Source: Lachnospiraceae bacterium oral taxon 500 (lineage in GTDB: Bacteria > Bacillota > Clostridia > Lachnospirales > Vallitaleaceae). From it: a stretch of DNA of 64,000 nucleotides. The first letter of the stretch is position 1. The number at the start of each line of letters is the position of its first letter. The stretch covers positions 1,987,001 through 2,051,000 of the forward strand of contig CP027241.1 of NCBI GenBank assembly GCA_002999035.1, given 5' to 3'. Positions 17,803 through 27,191 of the stretch are shown here, one piece after another. Below the pieces are notes generated by a model, which worked only from the letters and a program-made list of their open reading frames with translations, searched no databases and was not told the DNA's origin. The translations under genes were made by a program, and so were the position numbers.

Positions 17803-18807
17803 ATGAGAGTACAAATCTATATGGGAGGATTTCGTTATATTCGTAAAAGCGGAATCGGGAGAGCGATTTTGCATCAAACCAGAAGTTTGGAAGCGGCAGG
17901 AATCGAAACGACCAATTCATGGTGGAAACCCGCGGATATAATTCATATTAATACCATCTTTCCGGATTCTGTGATTGCCAGCCGTATTGCCAAGATGCAG
18001 GGAAAGTCGGTCGTTTATTATGCTCATTCTACGGAAGAAGATTTTCGCAATTCCTTTAAGGGTTCAAATTGGCTGGCTCCGTTTTTTAAGCGCTGGATAC
18101 AGTTTTGTTATAATTTGGGGGATATTATTATTACTCCCACTGAGTATTCCAAGAGTTTACTCCGAAAATACGGAATTGATAAACAAATTTATCCGATTTC
18201 CAATGGAATTGATATTTATTTTTTCTTGCCGAATGATAAGAAAAAGCAAAGTTTTCGTCAAAAGTATGGCATTGCCGAGGGGACACCGGTGATTATATCG
18301 GCTGGTCATTTTATTGCCAGAAAAGGAATTATCGAATTTGCCGATTTGGCAAGGCAAATGCCAAATGCCGAGTTTATGTGGTTTGGCAATACCAATTTGT
18401 CCATTGTTCCGCAAGCAGTTCGGGATGTAGTGGAAAATCCGCCGAAAAACTTGCATTTTCCGGGATTTGTTACACCGAATGAATTGCGGGATGCCTATTG
18501 TGGTGCGGATGTATTTGCGTTTATGACCCATGAAGAAACCGAGGGCATTGTGGTACTGGAAGCATTGGCGTGCGGGATATCGGTGGTTGTTCGGGATATT
18601 CCGGTGTATGACCATTGGCTGGAAGCGGATGTTCATGTCTGCAAAGCAAAGACGACAGAAGAATTTAAAGAAAAGATTGAATCTATTTTGCGTGGAGAAA
18701 AGCTGCAATTAAGAGAAAACGGATTGAAAATAGCAAGGCAAAGAAGTATGAAAGAAATTGGCTTAAAGCTCAAAGCCATTTATGAAAAAGAAGGATTTGT
18801 GAAATAA
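17803..18807 (+). CDS. Glycosyltransferase family 4, glycolipid-synthesis type
   Basis: A 334-aa GT-B enzyme. The N-terminus (YIRKSGIGRAILHQTRSLE) resembles LafB/CpoA-type transferases that add a second sugar to glucosyl-diacylglycerol, the membrane anchor of lipoteichoic acid. The C-terminal nucleotide-sugar domain has SAGHFIARKGIIEF and the E-x7-E-like HEETEGIVVLEALACG near residue 245. The open frame extends to 17779, but the ATG at 17803 follows GGGAGG. Its link to the LtaS-like gene at 36.4 kb is inferred, not positional. Base composition is slightly more AT-rich than its neighbours. Confidence 0.75.
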   Translation: MRVQIYMGGFRYIRKSGIGRAILHQTRSLEAAGIETTNSWWKPADIIHINTIFPDSVIASRIAKMQGKSVVYYAHSTEEDFRNSFKGSNWLAPFFKRWIQFCYNLGDIIITPTEYSKSLLRKYGIDKQIYPISNGIDIYFFLPNDKKKQSFRQKYGIAEGTPVIISAGHFIARKGIIEFADLARQMPNAEFMWFGNTNLSIVPQAVRDVVENPPKNLHFPGFVTPNELRDAYCGADVFAFMTHEETEGIVVLEALACGISVVVRDIPVYDHWLEADVHVCKAKTTEEFKEKIESILRGEKLQLRENGLKIARQRSMKEIGLKLKAIYEKEGFVK

Positions 18808-18808
18808 T

Positions 18809-19321
18809 ATGAAGCAAAACAATGTGATTCTGATTGGTATGTCGGGTTCGGGCAAATCAACACTGGGAGTAATTTTAGCCAAGCGCATCGGCTATGACTT
18901 TGTGGATACGGATTTGCTGATTCAACAGAAATATCATAAGTTATTGCAGGAAATTATTGATACCGAGGGCAATGCCGAGTTTGCCCGCAAGGAAGAAGCC
19001 GTCCTCAGGGAGGTTGATTTTAAGCGGACCGTCATTTCTACCGGCGGCAGTGCGGTTTATTATGAAAAAGCAATGGAAAACCTGAAACGGCAGGGCATAG
19101 TCGTATATTTGGCAGTTCCTTATCAGGAAATCCTGCGCCGGATTATTTCGCCGGGCAAGCGGGGAATTCTGATTCCGGAAGGCCTGACCCTGGAAGATGT
19201 TTGCCGGGAAAGAGAGCCGCTGTACCGTAAGTACGCCGATATTATTTTGCCGGTCACGCGGGAGAGAACAGAAAAAACGGTTCAAAGGCTGCAGCAGGCA
19301 GTCAAGGAATTTGTATTATAG
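18809..19321 (+). CDS. aroK: Shikimate kinase
   Basis: It phosphorylates shikimate on the way to chorismate and aromatic amino acids. The 170-aa P-loop kinase has Walker A GMSGSGKST (residues ~9-17), DTD near 33 for Mg2+/shikimate, a glycine-rich STGGSAVYY near 76 and an arginine-rich lid (RRIISPGKRG). The family more often shows GGG in the third motif, here GGS. It starts 1 nt after the glycosyltransferase stop and stands apart from other aro genes. Dephospho-CoA- or gluconate-kinase-like alternatives are less likely given DTD and GG. Confidence 0.85.
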   Translation: MKQNNVILIGMSGSGKSTLGVILAKRIGYDFVDTDLLIQQKYHKLLQEIIDTEGNAEFARKEEAVLREVDFKRTVISTGGSAVYYEKAMENLKRQGIVVYLAVPYQEILRRIISPGKRGILIPEGLTLEDVCREREPLYRKYADIILPVTRERTEKTVQRLQQAVKEFVL

Positions 19322-19469
19322 TTCAGGTAGAGATGGTTCAATTTTGTTTCTGCGCGAGTGGGGAGCATTTTCAGCCGGAAAGGCGATCTCCCGGCGTGCA
19401 AGAGCGGCTGCTTGTGCACCGCTGGGGAAAGATGAATGAAAAAGCGGAGAGCGGAATGGAAGGAAAGAT

Positions 19470-21338
19470 ATGTGCGGATTTGTAGGTTTTATTGATGAAA
19501 TTGAAAGAAAAGAGCAGATTATAAAGGATATGGCCGATAAGATTATTCATCGCGGCCCGGACGAGGATGGTTACTATGTAGGGGAACATGCTGCACTTGG
19601 CTTTCGCCGGCTCAGTATTGTGGATTTGGAGTTATCGCATCAGCCGATGTACAGCGCCGACCGCAAAAAAGTAATGGTCTTTAATGGCGAAATCTATAAT
19701 TATCGGGAGCTGAAAGCGGAACTGACGGCGCAGGGCAAAACCTTTCAGACCAACGGCGATACCGAGGTTTTGCTGACGGCCTATGAAACTTACGGTCAGG
19801 ATGTGCTGAATAAATTAAGAGGGATGTTTGCCTTTGCTGTTTATGATATTGAAAAGAAACAGCTGTTTGCAGCCAGAGACTTTTTTGGCATCAAACCGTT
19901 TTATTATGCGCCGAACATGGGCGGCAGCTTTTTATTCGGTTCGGAAATTAAGGCTTTTTTGCCGCATCCGAACTTTGTCAAAGAGCTGGATGAGGCGGTG
20001 CTGGAAAATTATTTGTCGTTTCAGTATTCGGTCACTGAGGACTGCTTTTTTAAAGGCGTCAAAAAACTGCCGCCGGCACATTATTTGATTTATGATGAAA
20101 CCGGCTGCCGGACTTACCGCTATTGGGAGCCGAAGTTTGCCGCCAGGGAAATGCCCCTGGAGGAGGCGGTTGATGCGATTGACCGGCAGATGATGGAGTC
20201 GGTCGAGGCGCATAAAATCGCCGATGTTGAAGTTGGCTGCTTTTTGTCCTCAGGCGTCGATTCCAGCTATGTCGCCTCGGTCTTTTCCGGCAACCGCAAG
20301 ACTTTTACGGTTGGGTTTGATTATGATAAATATAATGAAACCGAATATGCCAAAAGCTTATCGCAAAAAATAGGGGTCGAGTGTTATGACAAGATCATTG
20401 ACACCAGGGAATATTGGGAAGTCCTGCCCCGGCTTCAGTATTATTTGGATGAACCGCTGGCCGACCCGGCGGCAATTGCGCTGTATTTTGTATCCAATAT
20501 TGCTAGAGAGCATGTCAAGGTAGTGATGTCGGGCGAGGGGGCTGATGAGATTTTCGGCGGTTACCGGATTTATCACGAGCCGCTCAGTTTGGCTAAATAT
20601 GAAAAACTGCCTTTGTTCCTGCGAAAGGGTGCGGCAGCGGTGGCCGGGGTTTTGCCGAATATTAAGGGCAAGAGCTTTTTGCGTCGGGGGGCTTTGACGG
20701 TCGAGGAGCGATTTATCGGCAACGCCAATATTTTTTCGGTCAGGGAGCGGCAGAAGCTGTTGAAACGTTCCGGTCTGGCCAAGACGCCGCAGGAGATTAC
20801 AAGACCCTTTTACGATAAAGTTAAGGATCAGCCGGATATTACCAAAATGCAGTATTTGGATCTGCATCTGTGGATGGTCGGTGATATTTTGCTGAAAGCC
20901 GATAAAATGAGTATGGCTAATTCGCTTGAACTCCGGGTACCGTTTTTGGATAAGGAAGTGATGGCCTTAGCCGGCGAGTTGCCGGTGGATTACCGGGTCA
21001 ATCAAAAAAACACCAAATACGCCATGCGGCTGGCTGCTAAAAGGCATTTGCCGGAGGAAGTAGCGAAACGGCGCAAACTCGGTTTTCCGGTGCCGATTCG
21101 GGTCTGGCTGCGGCAGGATAAGTTTTATTATATGGTCAGGAACGCTTTTTTGTCGGAAACGGCCGAGCGCTATTTTCATACCGATCAGCTGCTGCGCCTG
21201 TTAGAGCGGCACCGGGCGGATGAGGAGGATAACAGCCGCAAGATTTGGACGGTATATATGTTCCTGCTCTGGTATGAAAAATATTTTACGGAAATTCATG
21301 GGCTGGAGTCAGCGATTAAAGAAGCATTTGAGAGGTAG
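19470..21338 (+). CDS. asnB: Asparagine synthetase (glutamine-hydrolysing)
   Basis: It converts aspartate, glutamine and ATP to asparagine. The glutaminase domain begins with the catalytic Cys directly after Met (MCGFVGFID) and includes RGPDEDGYY and FNGEIYNYRELK. The synthetase domain carries the PP-loop motif LSSGVDSSYVAS near residue 255 and SGEGADEIFGGY near 352. Length of 622 aa is normal. AAGGAAAG precedes the ATG. The 148-bp upstream gap contains no recognisable promoter or terminator. Confidence 0.95.
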   Translation: MCGFVGFIDEIERKEQIIKDMADKIIHRGPDEDGYYVGEHAALGFRRLSIVDLELSHQPMYSADRKKVMVFNGEIYNYRELKAELTAQGKTFQTNGDTEVLLTAYETYGQDVLNKLRGMFAFAVYDIEKKQLFAARDFFGIKPFYYAPNMGGSFLFGSEIKAFLPHPNFVKELDEAVLENYLSFQYSVTEDCFFKGVKKLPPAHYLIYDETGCRTYRYWEPKFAAREMPLEEAVDAIDRQMMESVEAHKIADVEVGCFLSSGVDSSYVASVFSGNRKTFTVGFDYDKYNETEYAKSLSQKIGVECYDKIIDTREYWEVLPRLQYYLDEPLADPAAIALYFVSNIAREHVKVVMSGEGADEIFGGYRIYHEPLSLAKYEKLPLFLRKGAAAVAGVLPNIKGKSFLRRGALTVEERFIGNANIFSVRERQKLLKRSGLAKTPQEITRPFYDKVKDQPDITKMQYLDLHLWMVGDILLKADKMSMANSLELRVPFLDKEVMALAGELPVDYRVNQKNTKYAMRLAAKRHLPEEVAKRRKLGFPVPIRVWLRQDKFYYMVRNAFLSETAERYFHTDQLLRLLERHRADEEDNSRKIWTVYMFLLWYEKYFTEIHGLESAIKEAFER

Positions 21339-21415
21339 GCGGAATGCTGCCTCCGAATCGGCTCTCCGGTCAGATCAAAACTGCCGGATGCTTGGCCTGA
21401 ACTTAAAAAAAGCAT

Positions 21416-21444
21416 TTGCGGCCTGCCCGAAAATATGCTATACT
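21416..21444 (+). promoter_or_regulatory. rpmE-like promoter upstream of the first chemoreceptor
   Basis: TTGCGG and TATACT are separated by 17 bp. The surrounding bases align closely with the real rpmE promoter at 23762-23790, including the preceding A-run and the downstream GGGAGA. It looks functional and could now serve the chemoreceptor at 21609. Confidence 0.55.
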
Positions 21445-21498
21445 GAAATTGTTATTTATGGGAGAGCGGAAGGCCTATGAAAGCTGAAAAGAAAAGAG

Positions 21499-21543
21499 GT
21501 GAAAAAGGAATTTATCCGCTGATGTCAGCCTTTTGCCGGTAAG
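21499..21543 (+). pseudogene. Truncated rpmE leader/start remnant
   Basis: After the copied promoter and leader, AAAGAGGTGAAAAAGGAATT matches the rpmE ribosome site and first codons (AAAGAGGTGAAAAA...AAAGGGAATTC), with a deletion of about 10 nt that removes the spaced GTG start. The similarity fades after about the sixth codon. This suggests a decayed duplicate of the rpmE 5' end rather than a gene. A 21-codon ORF over it (21477-21542) is probably chance. Confidence 0.45.
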
Positions 21544-21608
21544 CCGGTATCCAATTTTCATGCTGTGGTACTTTTATTATCAAATGAGAAATTGTTAAAG
21601 GAGAAATT

Positions 21609-23660
21609 GTGAAAAAAACTCATCAGTCCAATGGAAATGTATCAAAGTTAAAAAGCGTTCGGGTAAAATTACTTTTATCGACAATAGGAGTTATGTTTTT
21701 TCTGATTGCGGCACTGATTGGCTATTCTTCATTTAGTATAATGAGAAATATTGAGCAGGAAACCAAGGATAAGCTCCGAACCACGGCCGACAGCTTAGCG
21801 GATGTTGTATATGAAAAGATTAACAGCGAATTAAAATATTTATCTGGACTAGGCAGGAGAGATGCTTTTAATGTAGCCAAAAGCAGCAAAACAGAAGTTA
21901 GTATGCAGCTGAAACGGGAAGTCGAAAAAACAGATTATATAGATTTTGATACCTTTGATCAAAAGGGGCTTGCGCTTTCTGATGGCCGAGATGTTAATGC
22001 TAGAGAATATTTTCAGCAGGGAATGCAGGGCAAAGCAACAATTTCTGATTTGATTATTAATGTGAAAGACGGCAGCAAGATTTTTGTTGTTTCGGCTCCG
22101 ATTATGGATGGTGATAAACCGGCTGGTGTCATTTCTGGTGTCCGGGCGGCCTCTTTTGTATCGGATTTTGCTAAGGAATTTAAGTACGGTCAAAGCGGCT
22201 ATGCCTATATTTTAAACGATAAGGGACAGATCTTAGGCCATCCTAATCAAAACCTGGTTGATCAAAACAAGACGATCCATGAATTGGCGGCGGCTGACAG
22301 TTCCTACAGTTCTTTTATTAATGTGTTTCAAAATGATATGCAGTCTCTGCGCACCGGCGGCGTGCAGGACGGTGTGACCGAATATGACTGGCATGGTAAA
22401 AAAATAATGGCCTTTTGCCGGATCAAAGGCACCAACTGGGCAGTGTTGGTTCAGGTTGAGAGACAGGAAATCATGGGGCCGATTTGGAGTATGGTGCTTT
22501 CTTTGATTTTAATCGGTCTGGTCTTTTTGATTTTGGGCGGCGCCGCCATGTATCTGGTGTCCAATTCGGTGACGGTGCCGATTGGCAATATCAGCCAGTT
22601 GATCGGACGGATAGCGGATTTTAATCTGATTTTGGAAGAAAACCGTCCGACTAAAAAATATTTGACCCGGCCGGATGAAATCGGCGCGATGACCAGAGCA
22701 ATGTCGCAAATGATTGGCAATCTGCAGGAGGTGATTACATCGATCAGCAGCAATGCCGAGCATTTGTCGTCTTCCTCACAGGAGTTGACGGCGGTGGCCA
22801 ATCAGACCGCCAGCTCGGCCGATGATATTGCCAAGACGGTGGAAGAAATCGCCAACGGCGCGTCGATGCAGGCGGAGGATACGCAAAGAGGAGCCGAGGC
22901 GATGGAAACCTTAAGCTCGGTTTTGCAGACCAATTTGAAGCTGCTGCAGGACTTGAATGAGAGTACCGAGAAGGTAAATCAGCTCAAGAACAGCGGTTTG
23001 GAAACGATTAAGATATTGAATAAGACTACCGCTCAAAATAAAGAAGCGGCCGGACAGGTCTATGAGGTGATTGAAAGAACCAACGAATCAACCAAGAAGA
23101 TTGAAGCGGCTTCGGATATGATTAGCTCGATTGCCGATCAGACCAATCTGTTGGCCTTAAATGCGGCCATTGAAGCGGCTCGGGCCGGAGAGGCCGGTAA
23201 GGGCTTTTCGGTGGTAGCTGACGAAATCCGAAAATTAGCCGAGGATTCAACCCGCTTTACCAAGGAGATTAAAGAGATTATTGCTGATTTGGCGAAAAAG
23301 GCTGAATTTGCGGTTGGAGCGATGAACGGGGTTGGTAAGATTGTAGCAGAACAGGAGCGGAGCGTAGACGACACCAATCGGCAGTTTGAAGGTATCGCCG
23401 AGGCAATTGAAAGCATCAAGGCGATTATTGTTCAGATTAACGAGATGCAGAAAAACATTGAAAACAAGAAAGAAACGGTTATGGATATGTTGGAAAATCT
23501 GTCGTCTATTTCTGAAGAAAACGCGGCCAGCACCGAGGAAACGGCAGCTTCGATTGAGCAACAGACCACTCTGATCAGCGAGGTATCCAATGCCAGTGCC
23601 CAATTGGCAGGAATTGCCGAAGATTTAACTAATTTAACACATCGTTTTCAGTTAGATTAA
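21609..23660 (+). CDS. Methyl-accepting chemotaxis protein (dCache type), copy 1
   Basis: A transmembrane chemoreceptor of 683 aa that feeds CheA/CheW. Order: cytoplasmic N-terminus, TM1 (~20-40), extracellular dCache-like sensor (~45-275; [33 protein letters not shown]), TM2 (~292-315), HAMP (~316-370) and a signalling coiled coil. The hairpin tip has [19 protein letters not shown] near residue 510. The C-terminus has no CheR-tethering pentapeptide that I can see. GTG start after AAGGAGAAATT. It is a close paralogue of the gene at 24399; they differ mostly in the sensor. Ligand unknown. Confidence 0.93.
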   Translation: MKKTHQSNGNVSKLKSVRVKLLLSTIGVMFFLIAALIGYSSFSIMRNIEQETKDKLRTTADSLADVVYEKINSELKYLSGLGRRDAFNVAKSSKTEVSMQLKREVEKTDYIDFDTFDQKGLALSDGRDVNAREYFQQGMQGKATISDLIINVKDGSKIFVVSAPIMDGDKPAGVISGVRAASFVSDFAKEFKYGQSGYAYILNDKGQILGHPNQNLVDQNKTIHELAAADSSYSSFINVFQNDMQSLRTGGVQDGVTEYDWHGKKIMAFCRIKGTNWAVLVQVERQEIMGPIWSMVLSLILIGLVFLILGGAAMYLVSNSVTVPIGNISQLIGRIADFNLILEENRPTKKYLTRPDEIGAMTRAMSQMIGNLQEVITSISSNAEHLSSSSQELTAVANQTASSADDIAKTVEEIANGASMQAEDTQRGAEAMETLSSVLQTNLKLLQDLNESTEKVNQLKNSGLETIKILNKTTAQNKEAAGQVYEVIERTNESTKKIEAASDMISSIADQTNLLALNAAIEAARAGEAGKGFSVVADEIRKLAEDSTRFTKEIKEIIADLAKKAEFAVGAMNGVGKIVAEQERSVDDTNRQFEGIAEAIESIKAIIVQINEMQKNIENKKETVMDMLENLSSISEENAASTEETAASIEQQTTLISEVSNASAQLAGIAEDLTNLTHRFQLD

Positions 23661-23725
23661 GCGAATCGGAACACGGAATCACCATGAATGCAAGATTTTC
23701 GATTGTATCAATATAGATATTTAAC

Positions 23726-23748
23726 CATAGATATTTGCTTGCTTGAAC
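23726..23748. repeat. Dispersed intergenic repeat, family 1 (end fragment)
   Basis: CATAGATATTTGCTTGCTTGAAC resembles the arm sequences of the element at 35161-35320. It lies just upstream of the rpmE promoter. Confidence 0.4.
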
Positions 23749-23761
23749 TAGAAAAAAGTAT

Positions 23762-23790
23762 TTGCAAATTGTTTTAAAATGTGATATACT
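23762..23790 (+). promoter_or_regulatory. Sigma-A promoter for rpmE
   Basis: TTGCAA and TATACT are separated by 17 bp, with TGA just before the -10. The leader is about 58 nt. Confidence 0.75.
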
Positions 23791-23796
23791 TGCTTG

Positions 23797-23854
23797 GTTC
23801 TTTGTGGGAGACTCCAACTCTCATAAAAATTGAAAAGGAAAGAGGTGAAAAAAA
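23797..23854 (+). ncRNA. rpmE 5' leader with small stem-loop
   Basis: TGGGAG pairs with CTCTCA around ACTCCAA. The decayed copy near 21462 can form a corresponding stem (ATGGG with CCTAT) with changed bases. Ribosomal-protein leaders have been proposed for L31 genes in Firmicutes. Whether this is one is inference. Confidence 0.35.
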
Positions 23855-24106
23855 GTGAAAAAGGGAATTCATCCGGATTATCATCCAGTTGTATTTATGG
23901 ATTCTACCTCCGGTTTTAAGTTTTTAAGTGCGTCGACCAGAACTTCAAGCGAAAAGGTGGAATGGGAAGATGGGAACAGCTACCCGCTGATTCGCATGGA
24001 AGTGACGTCCGACTCGCATCCGTTCTATACCGGTCAGCAGAAGGCAACCGCTGCCAGAGGCCGTATCGAACAATTTAATCGTAAGTACGGAATCAAAGCC
24101 GAATAA
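23855..24106 (+). CDS. rpmE2: 50S ribosomal protein L31 type B
   Basis: An 83-aa ribosomal protein. The sequence [20 protein letters not shown] and the later [20 protein letters not shown] are characteristic of the type B (zinc-independent) L31. It lacks the CxxC zinc-binding cysteines of type A and has no cysteine at all. GTG start after AGAGGTG. It sits alone between the two chemoreceptor genes with its own promoter and terminator. Confidence 0.95.
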   Translation: MKKGIHPDYHPVVFMDSTSGFKFLSASTRTSSEKVEWEDGNSYPLIRMEVTSDSHPFYTGQQKATAARGRIEQFNRKYGIKAE

Positions 24107-24133
24107 TTTCAAGTCTCTGGAATTAGAAGTATG

Positions 24134-24169
24134 GCCGCTAAAAAGATTACTATTTAGCGGCTTTTATTT
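24134..24169 (+). terminator. Rho-independent terminator of rpmE
   Basis: GCCGCTAAA...TTTAGCGGC is followed by TTTTATTTG. Confidence 0.85.
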
Positions 24170-24186
24170 GTTAATCAAAAATTATC

Positions 24187-24252
24187 AAGATTGTTAGCTT
24201 ATGTTGCCTATATGAAAGTTCACTTTCAATATAGGCAAATACAGCTAATCAT
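24187..24252. repeat. Long imperfect hairpin upstream of the second chemoreceptor
   Basis: GATTGTTAGCT...TTGCCTATATGAAAGT pairs with ACTTTCAATATAGGCAA...AGCTAATCATC around a two-base loop, about 27 bp of stem. It is followed by an AT-rich stretch (24253-24310) of repeated ATCAATC/AAAATTATCAA words. No T-run follows, so it is not a standard terminator. It may be a small mobile-element relic. Confidence 0.5.
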
Positions 24253-24334
24253 CAATCAGAAGATTATCAATCAAAAAATCAACAATTAAAAATTATCAAT
24301 CTAAAAACTTACGGTTTGGGTAAGTATAAGCAAC

Positions 24335-24347
24335 GGCTTGCCTGAAC
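24335..24347. repeat. Dispersed 13-mer GGCTTGCCTGAAC
   Basis: It is identical to 118-130 and 35343-35355, again located shortly upstream of a gene on the plus strand (52 nt before the GTG at 24399). Confidence 0.5.
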
Positions 24348-24398
24348 CACGATACACATTGAAATTTTATACTAGAACCATAACATAAGGAGAAACAC

Positions 24399-26441
24399 GT
24401 GAGCAGAATTCAACGACAAAATGAGAAGTTGCAGGGTTTAAAGAGCGTTCGGCTGAAAATGATTCTTTTGACGGGGGGAATCATGGTTTTACTGACAGCG
24501 GCGCTGGTGGGCTACGGATCTTTGAAAGTAGCAGGAAATATTGAAGAAGAAACAAAGGATAAGTTGCTGACCACAGCCAATAGCTTATCGGATACGATTT
24601 ATGAAAAGATAAACGGTGAACTTAAATATTTATCCAGTCTTGGCCGGAGAGAGTCAGTTAATATAGAAAAAACAAGTAAAGATGAGATTATGGCGGCTTT
24701 AGCCATAGAAGCGAAAAATACGGATTATTTAGAGTTCGATACTTTTAATAAAAACGGGATTGCTCTTTCCGACGGGCGGGACGTTACTGCCCGGGCATAT
24801 TTCCAGCAGGGAATGAAGGGACAGGCAACCATTTCCGATTTGATCATTAATATGAAAGACGGCAACAAGATTTTTGTTGTTTCCGCTCCGATTATGAACG
24901 GAAATACCCCGGTCGGTGTAATTTCCGGTGTTCGGCAGGCGAGCTTTGTATCTGATTTTGCCAAAAACTTTACTTATGGAAAAACCGGATATGCCTATAT
25001 TTTGAATGATAAGGGTCAAATTTTGGGGCATGCCGATCAAAATATAGTTAACCAAAATAAAACGTTAAAGGAACTGGCAGAGAGCGACAGCAACTTTGCG
25101 CCGATGCTTAAAGTGTTTGAGCAGGGGATGCAGTCTTTGCGCGGGCCGGAGTCCGGCGTTGTGAAATATCAGTGGAAAGGCGAGAAAATAGCGGCGTATT
25201 CCCGGATTGAGGGTACAACTTGGGCGGTAGTGGTTCAAGTTGGAGAGGCCGAAATTTTGGGACCGACTCGTTCGGTGATGTTGTCTCTGGTTCTGATCAG
25301 TGTTTTATTTTTGGTTTTAGGTTTGACAGCCGTTTATTTTGCAGTAGGTACACTGACAGTTCCGATTACCAATATCAGCCGTTTAGTAGAAAAGTTTGCT
25401 GCGTTTGACTTGACTTTGGAAGAAGACCGGCCGACTAAAAAATATGTGTATCGGGCAGATGAGATCGGGATTATATCCAGAGCCATGGCGAAAATGAATA
25501 GCAATATGAAGGAGTTGATTGCGGCCATCAGCAGCAATGCCGAAAGTTTGTCGTCTTCGTCGCAGGAATTAACGGCAGCGGCCAGCCAGACAGCCAATTC
25601 AGCCGAGGATGTTGCCAGAACGATTGAAGAAATTGCTAACGGCGTTTCCCTCCAGGCCGATGATATGCAAAAGGGCGGAGAAGCTATGAAAGAATTAAGC
25701 GCGGCTTTGCAGGTTAATTTGCAGCTCCTGCGCGATTTGAATGACAGCACCGAGCAGGTAAATCAACTGAAAGACAGCGGTCTGGAAACAATTAAGGTAT
25801 TAAACAAGACCACCAGCCAAAGCAAAGAAGCGTCCGATAAGATTTATGAGGTGATTCAAAATACCAATGAATCAACCAAGAAGATTGAAGCGGCGTCAGA
25901 TATGATTAGCTCAATTGCCGATCAAACCAATTTATTGGCCTTAAATGCTGCGATTGAGGCGGCCCGGGCTGGGGAAGCCGGCAAGGGCTTTTCGGTGGTA
26001 GCCGATGAAATTCGAAAGCTGGCGGAGGATTCGACTCATTTTACCAAAGAAATTAAGGAAATTATTTCTGAATTGTCGAGAAAGGCTGCGTTTGCGGTTG
26101 AGGCAATGAATGGAGCCGGAAAAATCGTAACTGAGCAGGAGCGGAGTGTAGACGAGACCAACCGTCAGTTTGAAGGAATCGCGCAGGCGATTGAAAATAT
26201 TAAGGAAGTTATTCTGCAGATTAATGAGATGCAGAATAATATTGAGGAGAAGAAAGAAAGCGTCATCGAAAAACTGGAAAACTTAGCTTCTGTTTCGGAT
26301 GAAAATGCAGCCGGCACAGAGGAAGCGGCGGCTACGATGGAGGAACAGGCGGGGATGATTGGCGAAGTATCCAATGCCAGTGCACAGCTGGCTGCGATTG
26401 CCGATGATTTAACCGGTTTAACGAATCGTTTTCGGATTTAA
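24399..26441 (+). CDS. Methyl-accepting chemotaxis protein (dCache type), copy 2
   Basis: A 680-aa chemoreceptor with the same layout as the gene at 21609: TM1 (~20-40), dCache-like sensor, TM2 (~290-313), HAMP and signalling domain with [19 protein letters not shown] at the tip. Long stretches of the signalling half and several sensor blocks are identical to copy 1 (FDTF..., [10 protein letters not shown]), so they arose by duplication. Substitutions concentrate between residues 230 and 320. GTG start after AAGGAGAAAC. Both receptors probably act through the same flagellar chemotaxis system. Confidence 0.93.
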   Translation: MSRIQRQNEKLQGLKSVRLKMILLTGGIMVLLTAALVGYGSLKVAGNIEEETKDKLLTTANSLSDTIYEKINGELKYLSSLGRRESVNIEKTSKDEIMAALAIEAKNTDYLEFDTFNKNGIALSDGRDVTARAYFQQGMKGQATISDLIINMKDGNKIFVVSAPIMNGNTPVGVISGVRQASFVSDFAKNFTYGKTGYAYILNDKGQILGHADQNIVNQNKTLKELAESDSNFAPMLKVFEQGMQSLRGPESGVVKYQWKGEKIAAYSRIEGTTWAVVVQVGEAEILGPTRSVMLSLVLISVLFLVLGLTAVYFAVGTLTVPITNISRLVEKFAAFDLTLEEDRPTKKYVYRADEIGIISRAMAKMNSNMKELIAAISSNAESLSSSSQELTAAASQTANSAEDVARTIEEIANGVSLQADDMQKGGEAMKELSAALQVNLQLLRDLNDSTEQVNQLKDSGLETIKVLNKTTSQSKEASDKIYEVIQNTNESTKKIEAASDMISSIADQTNLLALNAAIEAARAGEAGKGFSVVADEIRKLAEDSTHFTKEIKEIISELSRKAAFAVEAMNGAGKIVTEQERSVDETNRQFEGIAQAIENIKEVILQINEMQNNIEEKKESVIEKLENLASVSDENAAGTEEAAATMEEQAGMIGEVSNASAQLAAIADDLTGLTNRFRI

Positions 26442-26481
26442 GCAACCATAAAACAGCAGATTCCATAAAGGAGGGAAGACT

Positions 26482-26998
26482 ATGGATTTAATGGAATTGA
26501 TGAAGGAACGGTTTTCGGCGCGTGCTTTTGAGGATAAGCCGGTCAGCCAGGAAATGCAGGAGCAGATATTGGCAGCGGGCTTGGCGGCTCCGACTGCCCG
26601 TAACAGCCAGCCTTTTCGGTTTTATGTGGCGGGAGCGGACTGTTCGGAAGAGCTTATGAAGCAATGCACCCGGGCCAACTTTCATGCCCCCCCTCAATAT
26701 TCTGATTACGGTTAAACCAGAAGAAGCTTGGGTCAGAGTAATTGACGGCTGGAATGCGGCGGAGGTTGACAGCGCGATTGCCGGTACGCAAATGATGTAC
26801 ATGGCGGAAAGCCTTGGTCTGGGGACCTGCTGGATTTGTGCTTTTTCGCCGGAGGATGCCAGAAAAGCCTTTGGCATCGGCGAAGGAGAAAGACCGGTAT
26901 CTATTCTCTCCATCGGTTATAAATCTTCGGACTGCAAACCCGGACCGATGCATGCAACCAGAAGGGCGGCAGAAGAACTGGTTACGTACTGTAAATAA
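26482..26998 (+). pseudogene. Nitroreductase-family protein, frameshifted at a C7 tract
   Basis: The first frame (26482-26715) gives a typical nitroreductase N-terminus, LMKERFSARAFEDKPVS and LAAPTARNSQPFRFYVAG, which bind FMN. It shifts at CATGCCCCCCCTC (26683-26695). Removing one C joins it to the second frame (ending 26998), which carries DSAIAGTQMMYMAESLGLGT and SILSIGY. The restored protein would be about 172 aa, normal for a small family member. It may be a real inactivation, a phase-variable tract or a sequencing error in a homopolymer. AAAGGAGGG precedes the ATG. Confidence 0.85.
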
Positions 26999-27014
26999 CT
27001 CAACAATAAATAAA

Positions 27015-27049
27015 GCTGCTTTGGGCCGAGTGTCCGAAGCGGCTTTTTT
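27015..27049 (+). terminator. Rho-independent terminator
   Basis: GCTGCTTTGGGC pairs with GTCCGAAGCGGC (12 bp with G-U pairs) followed by six T. It ends the nitroreductase transcript. Confidence 0.85.
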
Positions 27050-27082
27050 AATAGGCTGACAGAAGCAGCAAAAAAGTTTTAC

Positions 27083-27110
27083 TAAAGATTTTACCGGAAT
27101 TAACCGATTT
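27083..27110 (+). promoter_or_regulatory. Sigma-28-type promoter, probable
   Basis: TAAA and ACCGATTT are separated by 16 bp, a variant of the TAAA-N15/16-GCCGATAA boxes at 8119 and 30044. It would drive the large gene at 27192. Confidence 0.55.
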
Positions 27111-27191
27111 AATAGTAAGAAGGATTCTGATTGCAAACGCAGGGAGAGCGGATTTAGGCGGTAAATTTGGTGCTGACAAAAGGAAATGAAT

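Noticed and set aside
18809-19321. Gluconate or dephospho-CoA kinase instead of shikimate kinase
   Set aside because: The DTD motif and the STGG loop in the right order fit shikimate kinase better.
26684-26998. Second nitroreductase frame as an independent gene starting at its own ATG
   Set aside because: The ATG lies exactly at the C-tract, has no ribosome site, and the frame continues the upstream one after removal of one C.
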